Assembly (NCBI GenBank): GCA_001940725.1
Contig: MDVR01000107.1
Coordinates: forward strand, 1-48,849
DNA length: 48,849 nucleotides
DNA from: Candidatus Heimdallarchaeota archaeon LC_2
GTDB lineage: Archaea; Asgardarchaeota; Heimdallarchaeia; Heimdallarchaeales; Kariarchaeaceae
Reading direction: 5' to 3'
Shown: one piece after another, positions 9,105 through 18,079 of the stretch
Layout: each line of letters begins with the position of its first letter
Position numbering within the stretch: position 1 is the stretch's first letter
Program-made: the position numbers and the translations under genes
The notes under the pieces: generated by a model
Seen by the model: the letters and a program-made list of their open reading frames with translations, nothing else
Database searches by the model: none
What the model was told of the DNA's origin: nothing

Positions 9105-10211
9105 TTATTCCCTATATTCTCTTAATTCTCTATACATTTTTTTTCCAATGTCGTCCAAATAATTTATGTTGACATCATCAGATTCTCTTATGGCTTTGAA
9201 AGACACTCTTGCAGATTCGAAAAACAAAGATCTGGAATCTGGATAATATTGTATCGAATGCGACCTCGCAACAGGTTCCTGCATTAAATAGCAGACTTTA
9301 TCGACAGGAGACATGATACATATATCATCTGTAACCTGAAGAGACGAATTACATCGATTATGTTCTAATTCCAAACCAGAAAATCTTTTCCAAAATTTTT
9401 GAAAAGTTTGGTACAAAGGGGTTTTAATTTCGTCATTATTCATTTGTTTGAATATAAGAGATTCAATTTTTGACTTCCACCAAAGCTTTTTCTTAGAAGA
9501 AAATGCACCTGTATATTCGGCGGGTGAAAAAAAGCTTAACAATTCTTTAGTCAAAAAGTCATTTTGATTAATTCCAAGAAAAGAAGAAAGATGAATTGAA
9601 TCGTATAGAATACCTGGATAATTTAAAAAAGAAGATCGCAGGAATTTCGCTAATTTGTGAGTGAAAAAATTAGAGTTATATGATAATATTTCAGGTGGGA
9701 TGATTTTTTCAATAATTTTCTCATCCTCTTTTGGACATTCTAATATTTTGAAGACTTCAACTAAACTATTTTTTTTCGCTATATTGTTAATTATTTTATA
9801 ACCATCGATTAGATCTAGTAAATCATTCAAAAATTGATTGTCTTCAATTTTAAACAGTTTTAATTTGTGAAATATCTGATCGATCGATGAGTATGTTTCG
9901 GTCAAATTCTTATCTTTACTAATGTTAAATATATCCATTTTAGTAAAAATAACGATTGGAATATGTGGATTAGTTTGTCGTAATTCAGTAATTAAGGTTA
10001 TTCCATTAATATTCAGTATATCACCATCAATTGGTTTATGCAAATCAAAATCCACCAAAATACCATCGAATTTATCTATATCACCCCAATTCACATTTAG
10101 ATAATCAGAAGTAGCTAAAGTAATAATATTTATTCCGTGTTCGTTGAATTTTCGTTTATATTTTGTGAGCTCCCTTATCTCATCATCAATATATAGTACG
10201 GTGCTCTTCAT
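9105..10211 (-). CDS. Response-regulator-like protein, REC plus unknown C-terminal domain
   Basis: The 368-aa protein begins with a receiver domain (about 1-130). The acidic pocket is D9-D10-E11 (VLYIDDE), the phospho-acceptor is D54 in GILVDFDL, and IVIFTK supplies the Thr-Lys pair. The remaining 240 residues match no DNA-binding output domain I know and end with a CYLMQEPVARSHSIQYYPDS segment. The ATG overlaps the stop of the kinase-like gene by 4 bp (ATGA), indicating translational coupling and a cognate pair. The output is therefore probably an enzyme or protein contact rather than transcription control. Confidence 0.75.
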   Translation of the reverse strand: MKSTVLYIDDEIRELTKYKRKFNEHGINIITLATSDYLNVNWGDIDKFDGILVDFDLHKPIDGDILNINGITLITELRQTNPHIPIVIFTKMDIFNISKDKNLTETYSSIDQIFHKLKLFKIEDNQFLNDLLDLIDGYKIINNIAKKNSLVEVFKILECPKEDEKIIEKIIPPEILSYNSNFFTHKLAKFLRSSFLNYPGILYDSIHLSSFLGINQNDFLTKELLSFFSPAEYTGAFSSKKKLWWKSKIESLIFKQMNNDEIKTPLYQTFQKFWKRFSGLELEHNRCNSSLQVTDDICIMSPVDKVCYLMQEPVARSHSIQYYPDSRSLFFESARVSFKAIRESDDVNINYLDDIGKKMYRELREYRE

Positions 10212-12631
10212 AGAAATCCCTCCATTGGTAGTTGTATAAAGATTCTAGTTTTCCATCCTTTTGGAGCATTTCTAAATTCTACCTCTCCATTATAGCTTGA
10301 AACAATATCTTTTACTAATTTCAAACCTAATCCTGTACCAGCCCCCATAACATCATCTTTTTTACTGAATGACTCAAATGCATTAAAAACTAAATTCCAT
10401 TTATCTTTTTCTAACCCTTCACCTGAATCCAAAAATTCTAGATATATTATTTTAGATTCTTGATATCCTTTAATTAAAATTTCTCGTTTTGTTTCACCTT
10501 TCACAGCTTTCATCGCATTAGATAATAAATTATGGAAAATGGATGTAATCTCAGATCGATACATTTTTGGTGATCTTAAGACTGGAGATATTTCATTTTC
10601 TATCTCTATTCCATATTCTTTACAATAATATCGAAATGGTTTAAACGTGGCATCTAAAATGGGCTTAAGAGTCCAAGATTTTTTGACTGTTATACTTTCT
10701 TTACCAATTGTAATTCCAAGAAATACACCAAATTCTTCTACCATTTTTATTCTTTCTTGAAATTCAAGGATATCGTTCTCAAGGTTTTCACCTGCGATGA
10801 GATTATTTTTATACATTGTACTAAATGTTTCAACAATATCACCCATATTCCCAACTAATGCATTCAATTCATGTTGGAAGATGACAATTAAAGTACCTGT
10901 TGAGGCAAGTGCTCTATAAAGAACTTTTTCTGTATCTAATTTAGTTTTATCAACATTTATTTGAAATGATTTTGCATCAAGTTGTTTATCCCTAACCTCT
11001 ACTAATTTTATAGATGCTTTACTTTCTAATTTAGATGCAGTACTTCGTTTCTTACTAGCAATAGTAATTGCTTCATTGAAATTTTGTAATGCCAATTTTT
11101 CTTCTTCAATTTTTTTTACATATCTATCGATATTTTCAAATTTCGTTAGATCTTGCTTTTGTATTTTTTGTCTTTCTTTATTGATTTTGTTCATTCTTAC
11201 AGAAGCTTTTCTGACGATTTCATTGGCTTCTGTTTTATTTTTAGAAGCTTTGGTTGAAATCTCTAAGATCTCTTTTTGCGCTTCAGTTTCAAGAATCTTG
11301 GCTTCCTCCAATAATTTTTTCGCTAAATATTGTTGTTCATTAATTTCATTTTCTTTTTCTTTTCTTAGTTCTTGTGAATATATTGCTGTTGCAAACTCAA
11401 CCGCGTTTCTAGTATATTTTGTTAATTCGTCAAATGCACCATTATTCACAAGATCATGCCTGTTTGATGTAATTTGTAATTTTTGATTATCATGTCTACT
11501 GAATTTTACAAATCCTATCAATACATTATTTCGAAATAAATGAAGACCAGGTCTGTCTTCATCAGTTAAATTCATGAAATCTTTGGATAAAGGTGTGTAA
11601 GATCTAGCTCGATCCGCGGTTAATCTTAACCAATCGTCTCCTTTGGACCCATATCTAAAAACTCTAAAGTTATCAGAATAAACTTTTATTCCCGAATTTT
11701 CATCTAAATAATCTCTTGTTCTCTTAAACGACCAGCTTGAATTTTTAAATAAATCTGATCGAAAAGCGAATATAAAAAAATAAAGTTCAATATTATTTAA
11801 ATTTTGAAATGGAATTTTGATTTGGAAATATTCATCAATATCATTTAATATTTTACTTCTAGTACTTAGTCGATAGAATCCATTACCATCATCATCTATT
11901 TTTCCTTTAACTTCTGCCCATGAGTTTGTGTAAAGCTGATCATCTATTTTTACTTCGCTTTCCGGATATTCAGGAATATCCAAAGTTATCGTGAATTGCA
12001 AAGGATCGTTAGGATCTTCAATATTTAGAAATACATTCATTGGATCCGTTAAAATCCGAATTTCATTTCGCATTTGAGTTATTTCTCGTTTTAACCAACC
12101 TTCTTTCAATTTTTCTAAATATATTTTTGTCCCTGTAGGAATATTTTGCTTTACAGCTGTTTTTATTAATTTAATTGGTATATTGTCAACATTTGATCCA
12201 GAAATGAAATTATTCCAATCGAATTTTACTTGAATCTTTTCTTTAATATTATCTTCATTTATAGATATTGTTTCAATATACAAATTATCAGATAATAATC
12301 GACATGCGAATCTTCCAATTCCTTTTTCACCGGCTTTTGCTCTTTTAAATTTTTGTGAAATTGGATTAATTTCTTTATCAGCAGTTCCAATTCTCATCCA
12401 AGTTTTTCTAAACCGGTCTGATGACATTCCATGTCCATTATCAATAATTTCTAAACTACCTCCAGAAGATTTAATATTTTTCATCCGAATAACTACTTTA
12501 GTCGCATCAGCGTCATAAGAGTTTTTTATTAACTCAGCAAGCGCCGTAGATTTGTTTGTAACTAAATTTTCTCCGAGTTGTATTAATAACCGTGAATCAA
12601 CTTGGAAGTAAAGATCTTCGTTATTAGACAT
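10208..12631 (-). CDS. Two-GHKL-domain histidine kinase-like protein
   Basis: The protein has 807 aa from the ATG at 12631; an in-frame TTG at 12640 would add three residues. Residues about 1-400 form a Hsp90/MORC-type GHKL ATPase: ALAELIKNSYDADA, D64-NGHGM and GEKGIGRFA. Residues about 430-580 are coiled coil. The C-terminus is kinase-like: a candidate phospho-acceptor H587 (FQHELNALVG), an N-box LLSNAMKAV, and G-boxes DSGEGL and GTGLGL. This is a sensor whose first ATPase probably detects a structure or partner and whose second phosphorylates the adjacent receiver protein. No membrane segment is seen. It is the first gene of the operon that ends in a DNA methyltransferase; a TATA-like TAATAAATA lies near 12655-12663. 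Confidence 0.75.
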   Translation of the reverse strand: MSNNEDLYFQVDSRLLIQLGENLVTNKSTALAELIKNSYDADATKVVIRMKNIKSSGGSLEIIDNGHGMSSDRFRKTWMRIGTADKEINPISQKFKRAKAGEKGIGRFACRLLSDNLYIETISINEDNIKEKIQVKFDWNNFISGSNVDNIPIKLIKTAVKQNIPTGTKIYLEKLKEGWLKREITQMRNEIRILTDPMNVFLNIEDPNDPLQFTITLDIPEYPESEVKIDDQLYTNSWAEVKGKIDDDGNGFYRLSTRSKILNDIDEYFQIKIPFQNLNNIELYFFIFAFRSDLFKNSSWSFKRTRDYLDENSGIKVYSDNFRVFRYGSKGDDWLRLTADRARSYTPLSKDFMNLTDEDRPGLHLFRNNVLIGFVKFSRHDNQKLQITSNRHDLVNNGAFDELTKYTRNAVEFATAIYSQELRKEKENEINEQQYLAKKLLEEAKILETEAQKEILEISTKASKNKTEANEIVRKASVRMNKINKERQKIQKQDLTKFENIDRYVKKIEEEKLALQNFNEAITIASKKRSTASKLESKASIKLVEVRDKQLDAKSFQINVDKTKLDTEKVLYRALASTGTLIVIFQHELNALVGNMGDIVETFSTMYKNNLIAGENLENDILEFQERIKMVEEFGVFLGITIGKESITVKKSWTLKPILDATFKPFRYYCKEYGIEIENEISPVLRSPKMYRSEITSIFHNLLSNAMKAVKGETKREILIKGYQESKIIYLEFLDSGEGLEKDKWNLVFNAFESFSKKDDVMGAGTGLGLKLVKDIVSSYNGEVEFRNAPKGWKTRIFIQLPMEGFL

Positions 12632-12751
12632 CTCTAACAAATAATCATTTCTAAAGTATTTATTAATTATTATTAAATGGTAGAAGGAACGATGTTATGT
12701 TGAAAAATTATGATATATGAACCATCTTAAACTTATTTTTCTTTTGATTTA

Positions 12752-13462
12752 TTAAAAATCATTTGAAAAAATCCGATTAAGTTTATCATCGAAGCCTTTA
12801 TCTTCCCGATCCAAAGGGGATTTAAATATAATATCAGTACCTGATTTTTCTAAAATCTTTAACTGAGGTCTTAAGTCAATATCATTCGAATACACATTAT
12901 TATATAAAACCAAAGTTTCAACCGATCCCACACCATCCAACCCAAAATCTTCTGAAAGTTTGCCAAAACTACAATTGAAAAAAGACAAAAGCTTCAGATG
13001 TAAATTCTTCATAATGCCTTTGGGAAGATCGATCAGGTAACAATCAGCAAACTCAATTTCAGTCAAGTTATCTTTAATCGGTTGGAATAACTCTGGTGAA
13101 ACAAAGGAAATTACATTAGTAGATTCTACTTCAAATTTGGCTATTTTTGAGATATCATAGAGGTGGGCGATTTCACTGAAAATGTGAGGGTTGAGAGCTC
13201 TTACAGCATGTTTTTCATTGTAATTGGACAATTTAAATTTAGATGATTGGTTTGACGAATCAAATATGAAAACTGATTCATCCCCCCCTCCTTGAGATAT
13301 GGTAATTTCACGAGACTCATCCGCACTAAAGGTTTCAGGATCGTAAGGATATCTACTGTTTAAATCAAAGTACAAATTAAACACTGGTTTTATAGAATTG
13401 AAAATGTTTCTGTCAATTTTGTTCAACCATTTGGGAGTATTATATTCCTTCTTTTCAGTCAT
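12752..13462 (-). CDS. LRR-like protein, paralogue A
   Basis: The 236-aa protein runs from the ATG at 13462, chosen because GGAGG lies at 13471-13475 and because the homologues begin here (MTEKKEYNTP). The C-terminal half reads like four or five irregular leucine-rich repeats (LTEIEFADCYLIDLPKGI, LHLKLLSFFNCSFGKL, SVETLVLYNNVYSND). The N-terminal half is unknown. It is nearly identical to the gene at 25134-25841 and more distant from the gene at 26937-27644. In all three loci a full or residual copy of the giant gene's 3' end lies directly upstream, so it probably acts as a partner of that protein. The role is unknown; a binding or inhibitory partner is possible. Confidence 0.6.
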   Translation of the reverse strand: MTEKKEYNTPKWLNKIDRNIFNSIKPVFNLYFDLNSRYPYDPETFSADESREITISQGGGDESVFIFDSSNQSSKFKLSNYNEKHAVRALNPHIFSEIAHLYDISKIAKFEVESTNVISFVSPELFQPIKDNLTEIEFADCYLIDLPKGIMKNLHLKLLSFFNCSFGKLSEDFGLDGVGSVETLVLYNNVYSNDIDLRPQLKILEKSGTDIIFKSPLDREDKGFDDKLNRIFSNDF

Positions 13463-13557
13463 CACTGTTTCCTCCATTGTCAACCAAGACAATAATAGCG
13501 AATAAGTTTTCGACCGAAGATAGATAATTTTGTATGATTATTGTTTCAACGTTCAAT

Positions 13558-13728
13558 TTAATTTATTCCTCCTGTAATTTGCCGAAGTATCTCTCTGAAA
13601 ATAGGATCTAATTTCTCCCAAACACAGTCAATAATTTCATAATTTTTCTCATTGAAATTTTCTAATGACTCTCCAGTTAATCTAGAATTAAAATTTTTTA
13701 TTTCTGCTTAATTCTGAGTTTTAATATA
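13558..13728 (-). pseudogene. Fragment of the 3' end of the giant gene (copy A)
   Basis: Read on the minus strand this encodes about 57 residues that align with the C-terminus of the 2078-aa protein: for example LTGESLENFNEKNYEIID against ISGETLERFTKKNHDIVD, and VWEKLDPIFREIL against LWEKLLPIFRLIL. It ends at a TAA (13558-13560) and contains an in-frame TAA at 13708-13710 that copy B lacks. Homology stops a few bases before the structured repeat at 13741. Confidence 0.75.
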
Positions 13729-13740
13729 TAATTTATTTAT

Positions 13741-13862
13741 TTATTAGTCAAACGCCAGAAGAAAAATATCGTGATACCAAGTCAATTAGTTGAATTCATT
13801 ACAAATGTGTTGCAGTGCTCAAACAGTTCTTAGAGGTATATCCCCTCTAAGGACTTTTTTTT
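13741..13862 (+). ncRNA. Structured repeat family, copy 3 (3' half)
   Basis: This is nearly identical to 3608-3734 and 26120-26240, from CAAACGCCAGAAG to the hairpin TTCTTAGAGG 13827-13836 with CCTCTAAGGA 13844-13853 and T8 (13855-13862). The first half of the full-length copies is absent. It sits at the breakpoint of the truncated giant-gene fragment. Confidence 0.45.
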
Positions 13863-14054
13863 GGTTTTAGGATTCATTTTTATCCATCGATCATTCAAAT
13901 CATTTATCGATCGAATTAAATCTTCAATTTATATATGTAACTTAAGGATGCCCAGAGGGTATTTTAGAGGCAATATTTTTTGCATAATAATCACTTTAAC
14001 AAGAATGGTTGAATAACTCTTTGAATACATTCCATGATTTAATTTTGACTGAAA

Positions 14055-14807
14055 ATGGGGATCTTTAATAAATTATTCCGTCGAGAAAGAAGTCATGAAA
14101 GACGTTCTCAACACTCCTTTGATCACGATTTATCAAAAATAAGATACAATTTAAATGGATTAATGAATATGTATGATAAAATTACATACCTCGCAATTGG
14201 TAAAGACGCTGAACAAATTCGCAGCTATTGGAACACAATATGTTCTACAATCAACAACTCTGAACTGAAAGGAATTTCTCCAATATTCATTCCAATAAAG
14301 AAACAGTGGATTGACAAGTACTACGAAACGGAAATAAAAAAATTGATAACAGATACAACCGATTTTTTGAATCACATCCTTGCTGATGAAACTAAACTGG
14401 AAGAAATTTTTCTCTGGTCCCTAATAAATCCGGATCTTAGAAAGGTCGCTCAAAAGAAGTTCAACGATGGGCATTATTCCGCATCAGCGGAAGACTGTGT
14501 CAAATTATTAATATCCGAAATCCAATCGATTTATACAACACAAACTGGTAAAGAGGCTGACGGTACCGATCTGATGCACAAGGTTTTCAGTCCAAATGAT
14601 CCATTGTTAAAGTTTAGTGGTGGATCAGCTAAGTCAACCCAAAGTTTGCAACAAGGTTATCACAATTTATTCAGTGGAGCGGTTTCGACCATTCGTAATC
14701 AATTTGCACATGAAATAATTTCTAAAACTAAATCTGAAGCTATTGAGATTATCTTTGTGATCAATTATTTGAAAAATTCTCTTAAAAAAGCAAAATTGAG
14801 TACTTAG
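14055..14807 (+). CDS. TIGR02391 (Hypoth_ymh) family HEPN-like protein
   Basis: The 250-aa protein has a C-terminal half matching the TIGR02391 pattern: GHYSASAEDCVKLL, then GKEADGTDLMHKVFS, then QQGYHNLFSGAVSTIRNQFAHE. R214-N-Q-F-A-H219 is an Rx4-6H motif of the HEPN superfamily, so an RNase or nucleic-acid-linked abortive infection role is likely. Family members are common in defence islands and on mobile elements. The N-terminal 120 residues are not recognised. It is a single plus-strand gene, convergent with the next gene. Confidence 0.75.
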   Translation: MGIFNKLFRRERSHERRSQHSFDHDLSKIRYNLNGLMNMYDKITYLAIGKDAEQIRSYWNTICSTINNSELKGISPIFIPIKKQWIDKYYETEIKKLITDTTDFLNHILADETKLEEIFLWSLINPDLRKVAQKKFNDGHYSASAEDCVKLLISEIQSIYTTQTGKEADGTDLMHKVFSPNDPLLKFSGGSAKSTQSLQQGYHNLFSGAVSTIRNQFAHEIISKTKSEAIEIIFVINYLKNSLKKAKLST

Positions 14808-14856
14808 ATAATCAAAATTATTTTCGTATATCTCTATCTTTACGTAAAACATTACC

Positions 14857-15348
14857 TTAAATTTCAAACCAGCTATCATCTACTACTTTAAAATCAACAA
14901 TTCTTGGTGGAACTTTTCCTCTATTTAATATTCTCAGATCTCTTCCATTGTAACTACTTGTACTCTGTATATTTGCCTCCAAGATATCTTCAATGTTGTA
15001 GTGATAATAAATCATAGCTGATTCAATTTCATACAACCTTTGTTCTGAACGTATTTGACCTATTTTTTTTAACTCAACCCTCCCTAAATAATACCGAATG
15101 CTTCTTTCACCATATTTTTCAAATAAATACTCATCAGCAGTATGACTTGATTTTAGTCGATCTCCAATATTTTGACGATATGCCAACCCAATATATTTCG
15201 TTTTTGAGTCTCTAATTGGTGGTTCATGAGTTATAGCGTAAATTTCTTCACTATCATCATCCCCTTCATCTTCGATTACTTCATCATAGGTAAAATTACC
15301 TCTCCAGATAATTACATACTCTTCCATTGATAATATCAAGGAACTCAA
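14857..15348 (-). CDS. Possible GIY-YIG-like small protein
   Basis: The protein is 163 aa, or 156 if it starts at the second Met, MEEYVIIWRG. The order of elements YVIIWRG, KYIGLAYRQNIGDRL, then RYYLGRVELKKI, YEIESAMIYYH and a basic SSYNGRDLRILNRGKVPP tail resembles the strand-helix-Glu layout of the GIY-YIG nuclease fold, with the Glu in YEIESAM as candidate metal ligand. The match is not strict. It has a DNA nuclease-like context among defence genes, and is convergent with the TIGR02391 gene. Confidence 0.4.
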   Translation of the reverse strand: MSSLILSMEEYVIIWRGNFTYDEVIEDEGDDDSEEIYAITHEPPIRDSKTKYIGLAYRQNIGDRLKSSHTADEYLFEKYGERSIRYYLGRVELKKIGQIRSEQRLYEIESAMIYYHYNIEDILEANIQSTSSYNGRDLRILNRGKVPPRIVDFKVVDDSWFEI

Positions 15349-15514
15349 TAATAATAATATTTTCGGATAGCCCTGTCTATATGTAACTTAGGGATGCCCC
15401 GAGTAAGTGAAATGTTGCTCCCCGTCTGGTTTAATATCTTCCATTATCATGATATCAACAAAACCGCTTGGTTATTATTAAATTCTGTGAATACGATATA
15501 ATTGAAGGATTGAT

Positions 15515-15985
15515 TCAAGTTTTATATTTCATTATCCAATCTTTGACAATCATAAATGATTCACTCTTTTCAAGTTTCGTAAATAATTTGTATAATTTTT
15601 CTTTCTGATGCTTTTTAAAACGCTTTTTCATCTTTCCTCGAAAATCTAATACACCAAGGCCATTTAGATTAACTTTCAAATATTTCGCCTGAGATAAAAG
15701 CCAATCTTCCATATTACCTGGAATCTGAATTAATTTGTGTTTAACATTATCAGATTTTTTTAACAAAATCACATTGTATTTTGAGTCAAACACAGTATAA
15801 GCATTCATTTCATGAGGTTTAGTACTATGTGGATCTTCATCAACCATACCCAATATAACTTCTGAATCATTACGATTAATATCAGATAGTACTTTACTCT
15901 TTGTTCCGGAATGATCAATATCTTTTTTTGACAATCCATAATATATCATTAAATCGACGTCATTATAACATTCAACGAATACCAT
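15515..15985 (-). CDS. Toprim-like protein, partner of the adjacent ATPase
   Basis: The 156-aa protein carries VFVE5 near the N-terminus and GMVD49-E-D51-P, the Glu and DxD pair of Toprim-fold nucleases such as OLD and DUF4435 proteins. It starts 7 bp after the ATPase stop and is cotranscribed with it. An ATPase plus a separate Toprim protein is the arrangement of PARIS-like and split OLD-like defence modules. It is shorter than AriB proteins I know of, so it would be a minimal version. Confidence 0.55.
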   Translation of the reverse strand: MVFVECYNDVDLMIYYGLSKKDIDHSGTKSKVLSDINRNDSEVILGMVDEDPHSTKPHEMNAYTVFDSKYNVILLKKSDNVKHKLIQIPGNMEDWLLSQAKYLKVNLNGLGVLDFRGKMKKRFKKHQKEKLYKLFTKLEKSESFMIVKDWIMKYKT

Positions 15986-15992
15986 GATTCTC

Positions 15993-17030
15993 TCACGGTA
16001 TCAAAAGTTCTAATTCAAAGAAAGGATCAGATTTCAATAATTTGCTGATTTGAGATTGATTTAACTGTTTGATCTTAGTTTCATGATTTTCCAAATAGGC
16101 AATATTTACACGAATCTGACTCATGTCTGTTTTTTCTATTAAAGTTTGAAGAAAATATGGATTATGAGTGACAATAAAAAATTGATTTGAATCGTCTTCA
16201 GCTATGAGTTCAGCAAGTACTTTTGAATAATAGGGAAAATTCTTTTCTTCGGGTTCTTCGAAAATTAAAACTGAATTATCATTTGACAGGATTGCAGTAG
16301 AGTAAAATATTACAGATTTAATCGTATCAGATAACAAGTCAAAATTGAATGCTGTGAAACCTCCCAACTCACTTTCTTTCAGCACTTCAATATTGTTTTC
16401 AAATATATTAATGTTAAGTATCATGTCAAATTCCGAAATTAATTCAGCAACTGATTTTCGGACTACGTCATTTGTTAAAATTACTTTAAATAAATTTGAA
16501 CCAAATGGAGTTTCCAAGTATTCAGATTTTTCAGATTCTTGCTTATAATCAGTATTTTTTAAAAATTTATATAATTCGATGTTCATGGGAAAAGTTTCAG
16601 GTTCTCTAGGTACTGAAACTTCATTCATCACCTTTTTTTGCATTACAGTTTCTTTAGTTTTAGTTTCTTTATATTCTCCTTTACCATCCACGATATACGT
16701 TTTTCCCGGGAGGGTAACTTCATAATTTTTCTTAACATGCTTAATCCCAAAATGGAATTTGTTTATGTCTATCTCAATTGGTGACGTTACTGTAAAATTG
16801 TTAAATAGTTCATACGTTGATTTCATCCGAACATATTCCTTCATAATACCATCTTTTGTATAAATCCATGATACAAATCCCAATGTTTCTAATAAATTTG
16901 ATTTTCCGGTATTGGGCTCACCAATAAAAATGTTAACTTTTCTACAATTGATAGATATATTCTTTAAAGATTTGAAATTAATAATTTTTAGTTTTTTGAT
17001 CATTGAATTCACTTGATCAATTCCATTCAT
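15993..17030 (-). CDS. RecF/OLD-type ABC ATPase (AAA_21/AAA_15)
   Basis: The 345-aa protein starts with the family-typical IKKLKIINFKSLKN strand-turn; a start at Met10 is equally possible. Walker A is GEPNTGKS 37-44, Walker B is VLIFEEPEE (about 255-262), and the switch histidine is in FIVTHNPYF. A lid or coiled-coil arm lies between them but is short. Such ATPases gate a Toprim or HNH nuclease; here the cognate effector is the Toprim-like gene immediately downstream. The two genes form a minus-strand operon, predicted to be an anti-phage toxin-trigger pair. Confidence 0.75.
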   Translation of the reverse strand: MNGIDQVNSMIKKLKIINFKSLKNISINCRKVNIFIGEPNTGKSNLLETLGFVSWIYTKDGIMKEYVRMKSTYELFNNFTVTSPIEIDINKFHFGIKHVKKNYEVTLPGKTYIVDGKGEYKETKTKETVMQKKVMNEVSVPREPETFPMNIELYKFLKNTDYKQESEKSEYLETPFGSNLFKVILTNDVVRKSVAELISEFDMILNINIFENNIEVLKESELGGFTAFNFDLLSDTIKSVIFYSTAILSNDNSVLIFEEPEEKNFPYYSKVLAELIAEDDSNQFFIVTHNPYFLQTLIEKTDMSQIRVNIAYLENHETKIKQLNQSQISKLLKSDPFFELELLIP

Positions 17031-17137
17031 TTCCCTGCAATTTGAATAAGATTATCTCTGATATGATATCTTCCATTAAATAAGATTACTAGGAGGATGG
17101 TATATTTTTTCTTCCAGAATCTGGTCATCCAGACAAT

Positions 17138-17171
17138 TAGTTAGTGTCAAATTTTTTAATTTGACTGACTA
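17138..17171. other. Intergenic hairpin
   Basis: An imperfect inverted repeat (TAGTTAGTGTCAAATT with AATTTGACTGACTA, loop TTTT) lies in the 289-bp gap between the ATPase start and the next gene's stop. There is no T-run on either side, so a terminator role is uncertain. The rest of the gap shows nothing. Confidence 0.4.
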
Positions 17172-17319
17172 TAAGGTAGTAAAAAAGAATGAATTAATAC
17201 TTCTTGTTCATTTTTAAATTTTGTTGATATCCCTCTAACTTTTCTACATTCTTCTCTCTCGCCTTTTGCTAATAAACTAAAATGATTATTTTCGCATAGC
17301 TCTACCTTTATGACTAATT

Positions 17320-17943
17320 TTAAGGATCTTCTTCTTGTATGCTTAAATCAATATTCTTATTATTTTCTCTTAATCTTTCGATTATTCCATCTTTAGACCT
17401 TTTGGGCGTTAATAGTCTTATTGATTGAGTTTCTTCCTTTATAATTTCAACTATATTATTTTTTCTAAATTTCCCTGCACTTTTCTTTTTCCAGGTTCTA
17501 TAGTTTATTATGAGAGTTTCCTCAATTTCATTTCCGACAAAGCGTTTCACAAACCCTCCAAACTTAATTTTTTCATGAGATCCATCATCAATAATTCTTT
17601 TAATTGGAAACATTCTTAGATGTCTTACACCATTTTCCATAATTGCGATTGCGTCGAAATAGTTGTTTTCGATACTGTCAATTATCAGAATGCCATTTCG
17701 ATCTCCGTTATTTGAAAATATTAATTCAAACTGGTAATGCCATCTCTTTTTTTCAACATAAGAACTATGATCACTATCTACTTTAAAATTAGATAAATTA
17801 AATAATATAATATCAGACCCAACTACTGTAATTTCCTTCTTAAATCTGAATAATGACATCAATAAAGAGATAATTGCAATTATGAAAGTAATAATAATTA
17901 TTAATTCGCTATTTAGGATTTTTTCAAATATTCCATTTGCCAC
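17320..17943 (-). CDS. Membrane-anchored hypothetical protein
   Basis: The 207-aa protein has one N-terminal transmembrane helix (about residues 12-32, IIIITFIIAIISLLMSLF) followed by a basic stop-transfer RFKK and a cytosolic, mostly beta-strand domain (about 40-170, with FELIFSNNGDRNG), then a basic tail. The beta domain resembles the generic immunoglobulin-like cytosolic modules of small bacterial defence membrane proteins, but I do not recognise a family. Confidence 0.55.
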   Translation of the reverse strand: MANGIFEKILNSELIIIITFIIAIISLLMSLFRFKKEITVVGSDIILFNLSNFKVDSDHSSYVEKKRWHYQFELIFSNNGDRNGILIIDSIENNYFDAIAIMENGVRHLRMFPIKRIIDDGSHEKIKFGGFVKRFVGNEIEETLIINYRTWKKKSAGKFRKNNIVEIIKEETQSIRLLTPKRSKDGIIERLRENNKNIDLSIQEEDP

Positions 17944-18079
17944 ATAATAGAGAGGCTTACTAAATAAAAAACAGTTTCGATTAGTTCTCCCTTAGTGTAA
18001 CTCATATTCCTAATTATTTAATTTTCTTTCCAAGACTTCTACAATATGTCTTATTAACGAGAAACCCTATATTAAGACT

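Noticed and set aside
9105..12631. Kinase/receiver pair as the Detocs system
   Set aside because: The sensor has a GHKL/MORC-type N-terminus rather than TPRs, only one receiver protein is present, and a methyltransferase is included.
15515..17030. Naming the ATPase-Toprim genes ariA/ariB (PARIS)
   Set aside because: The arrangement is similar but the Toprim protein is short and no diagnostic AriA motif could be confirmed by eye.
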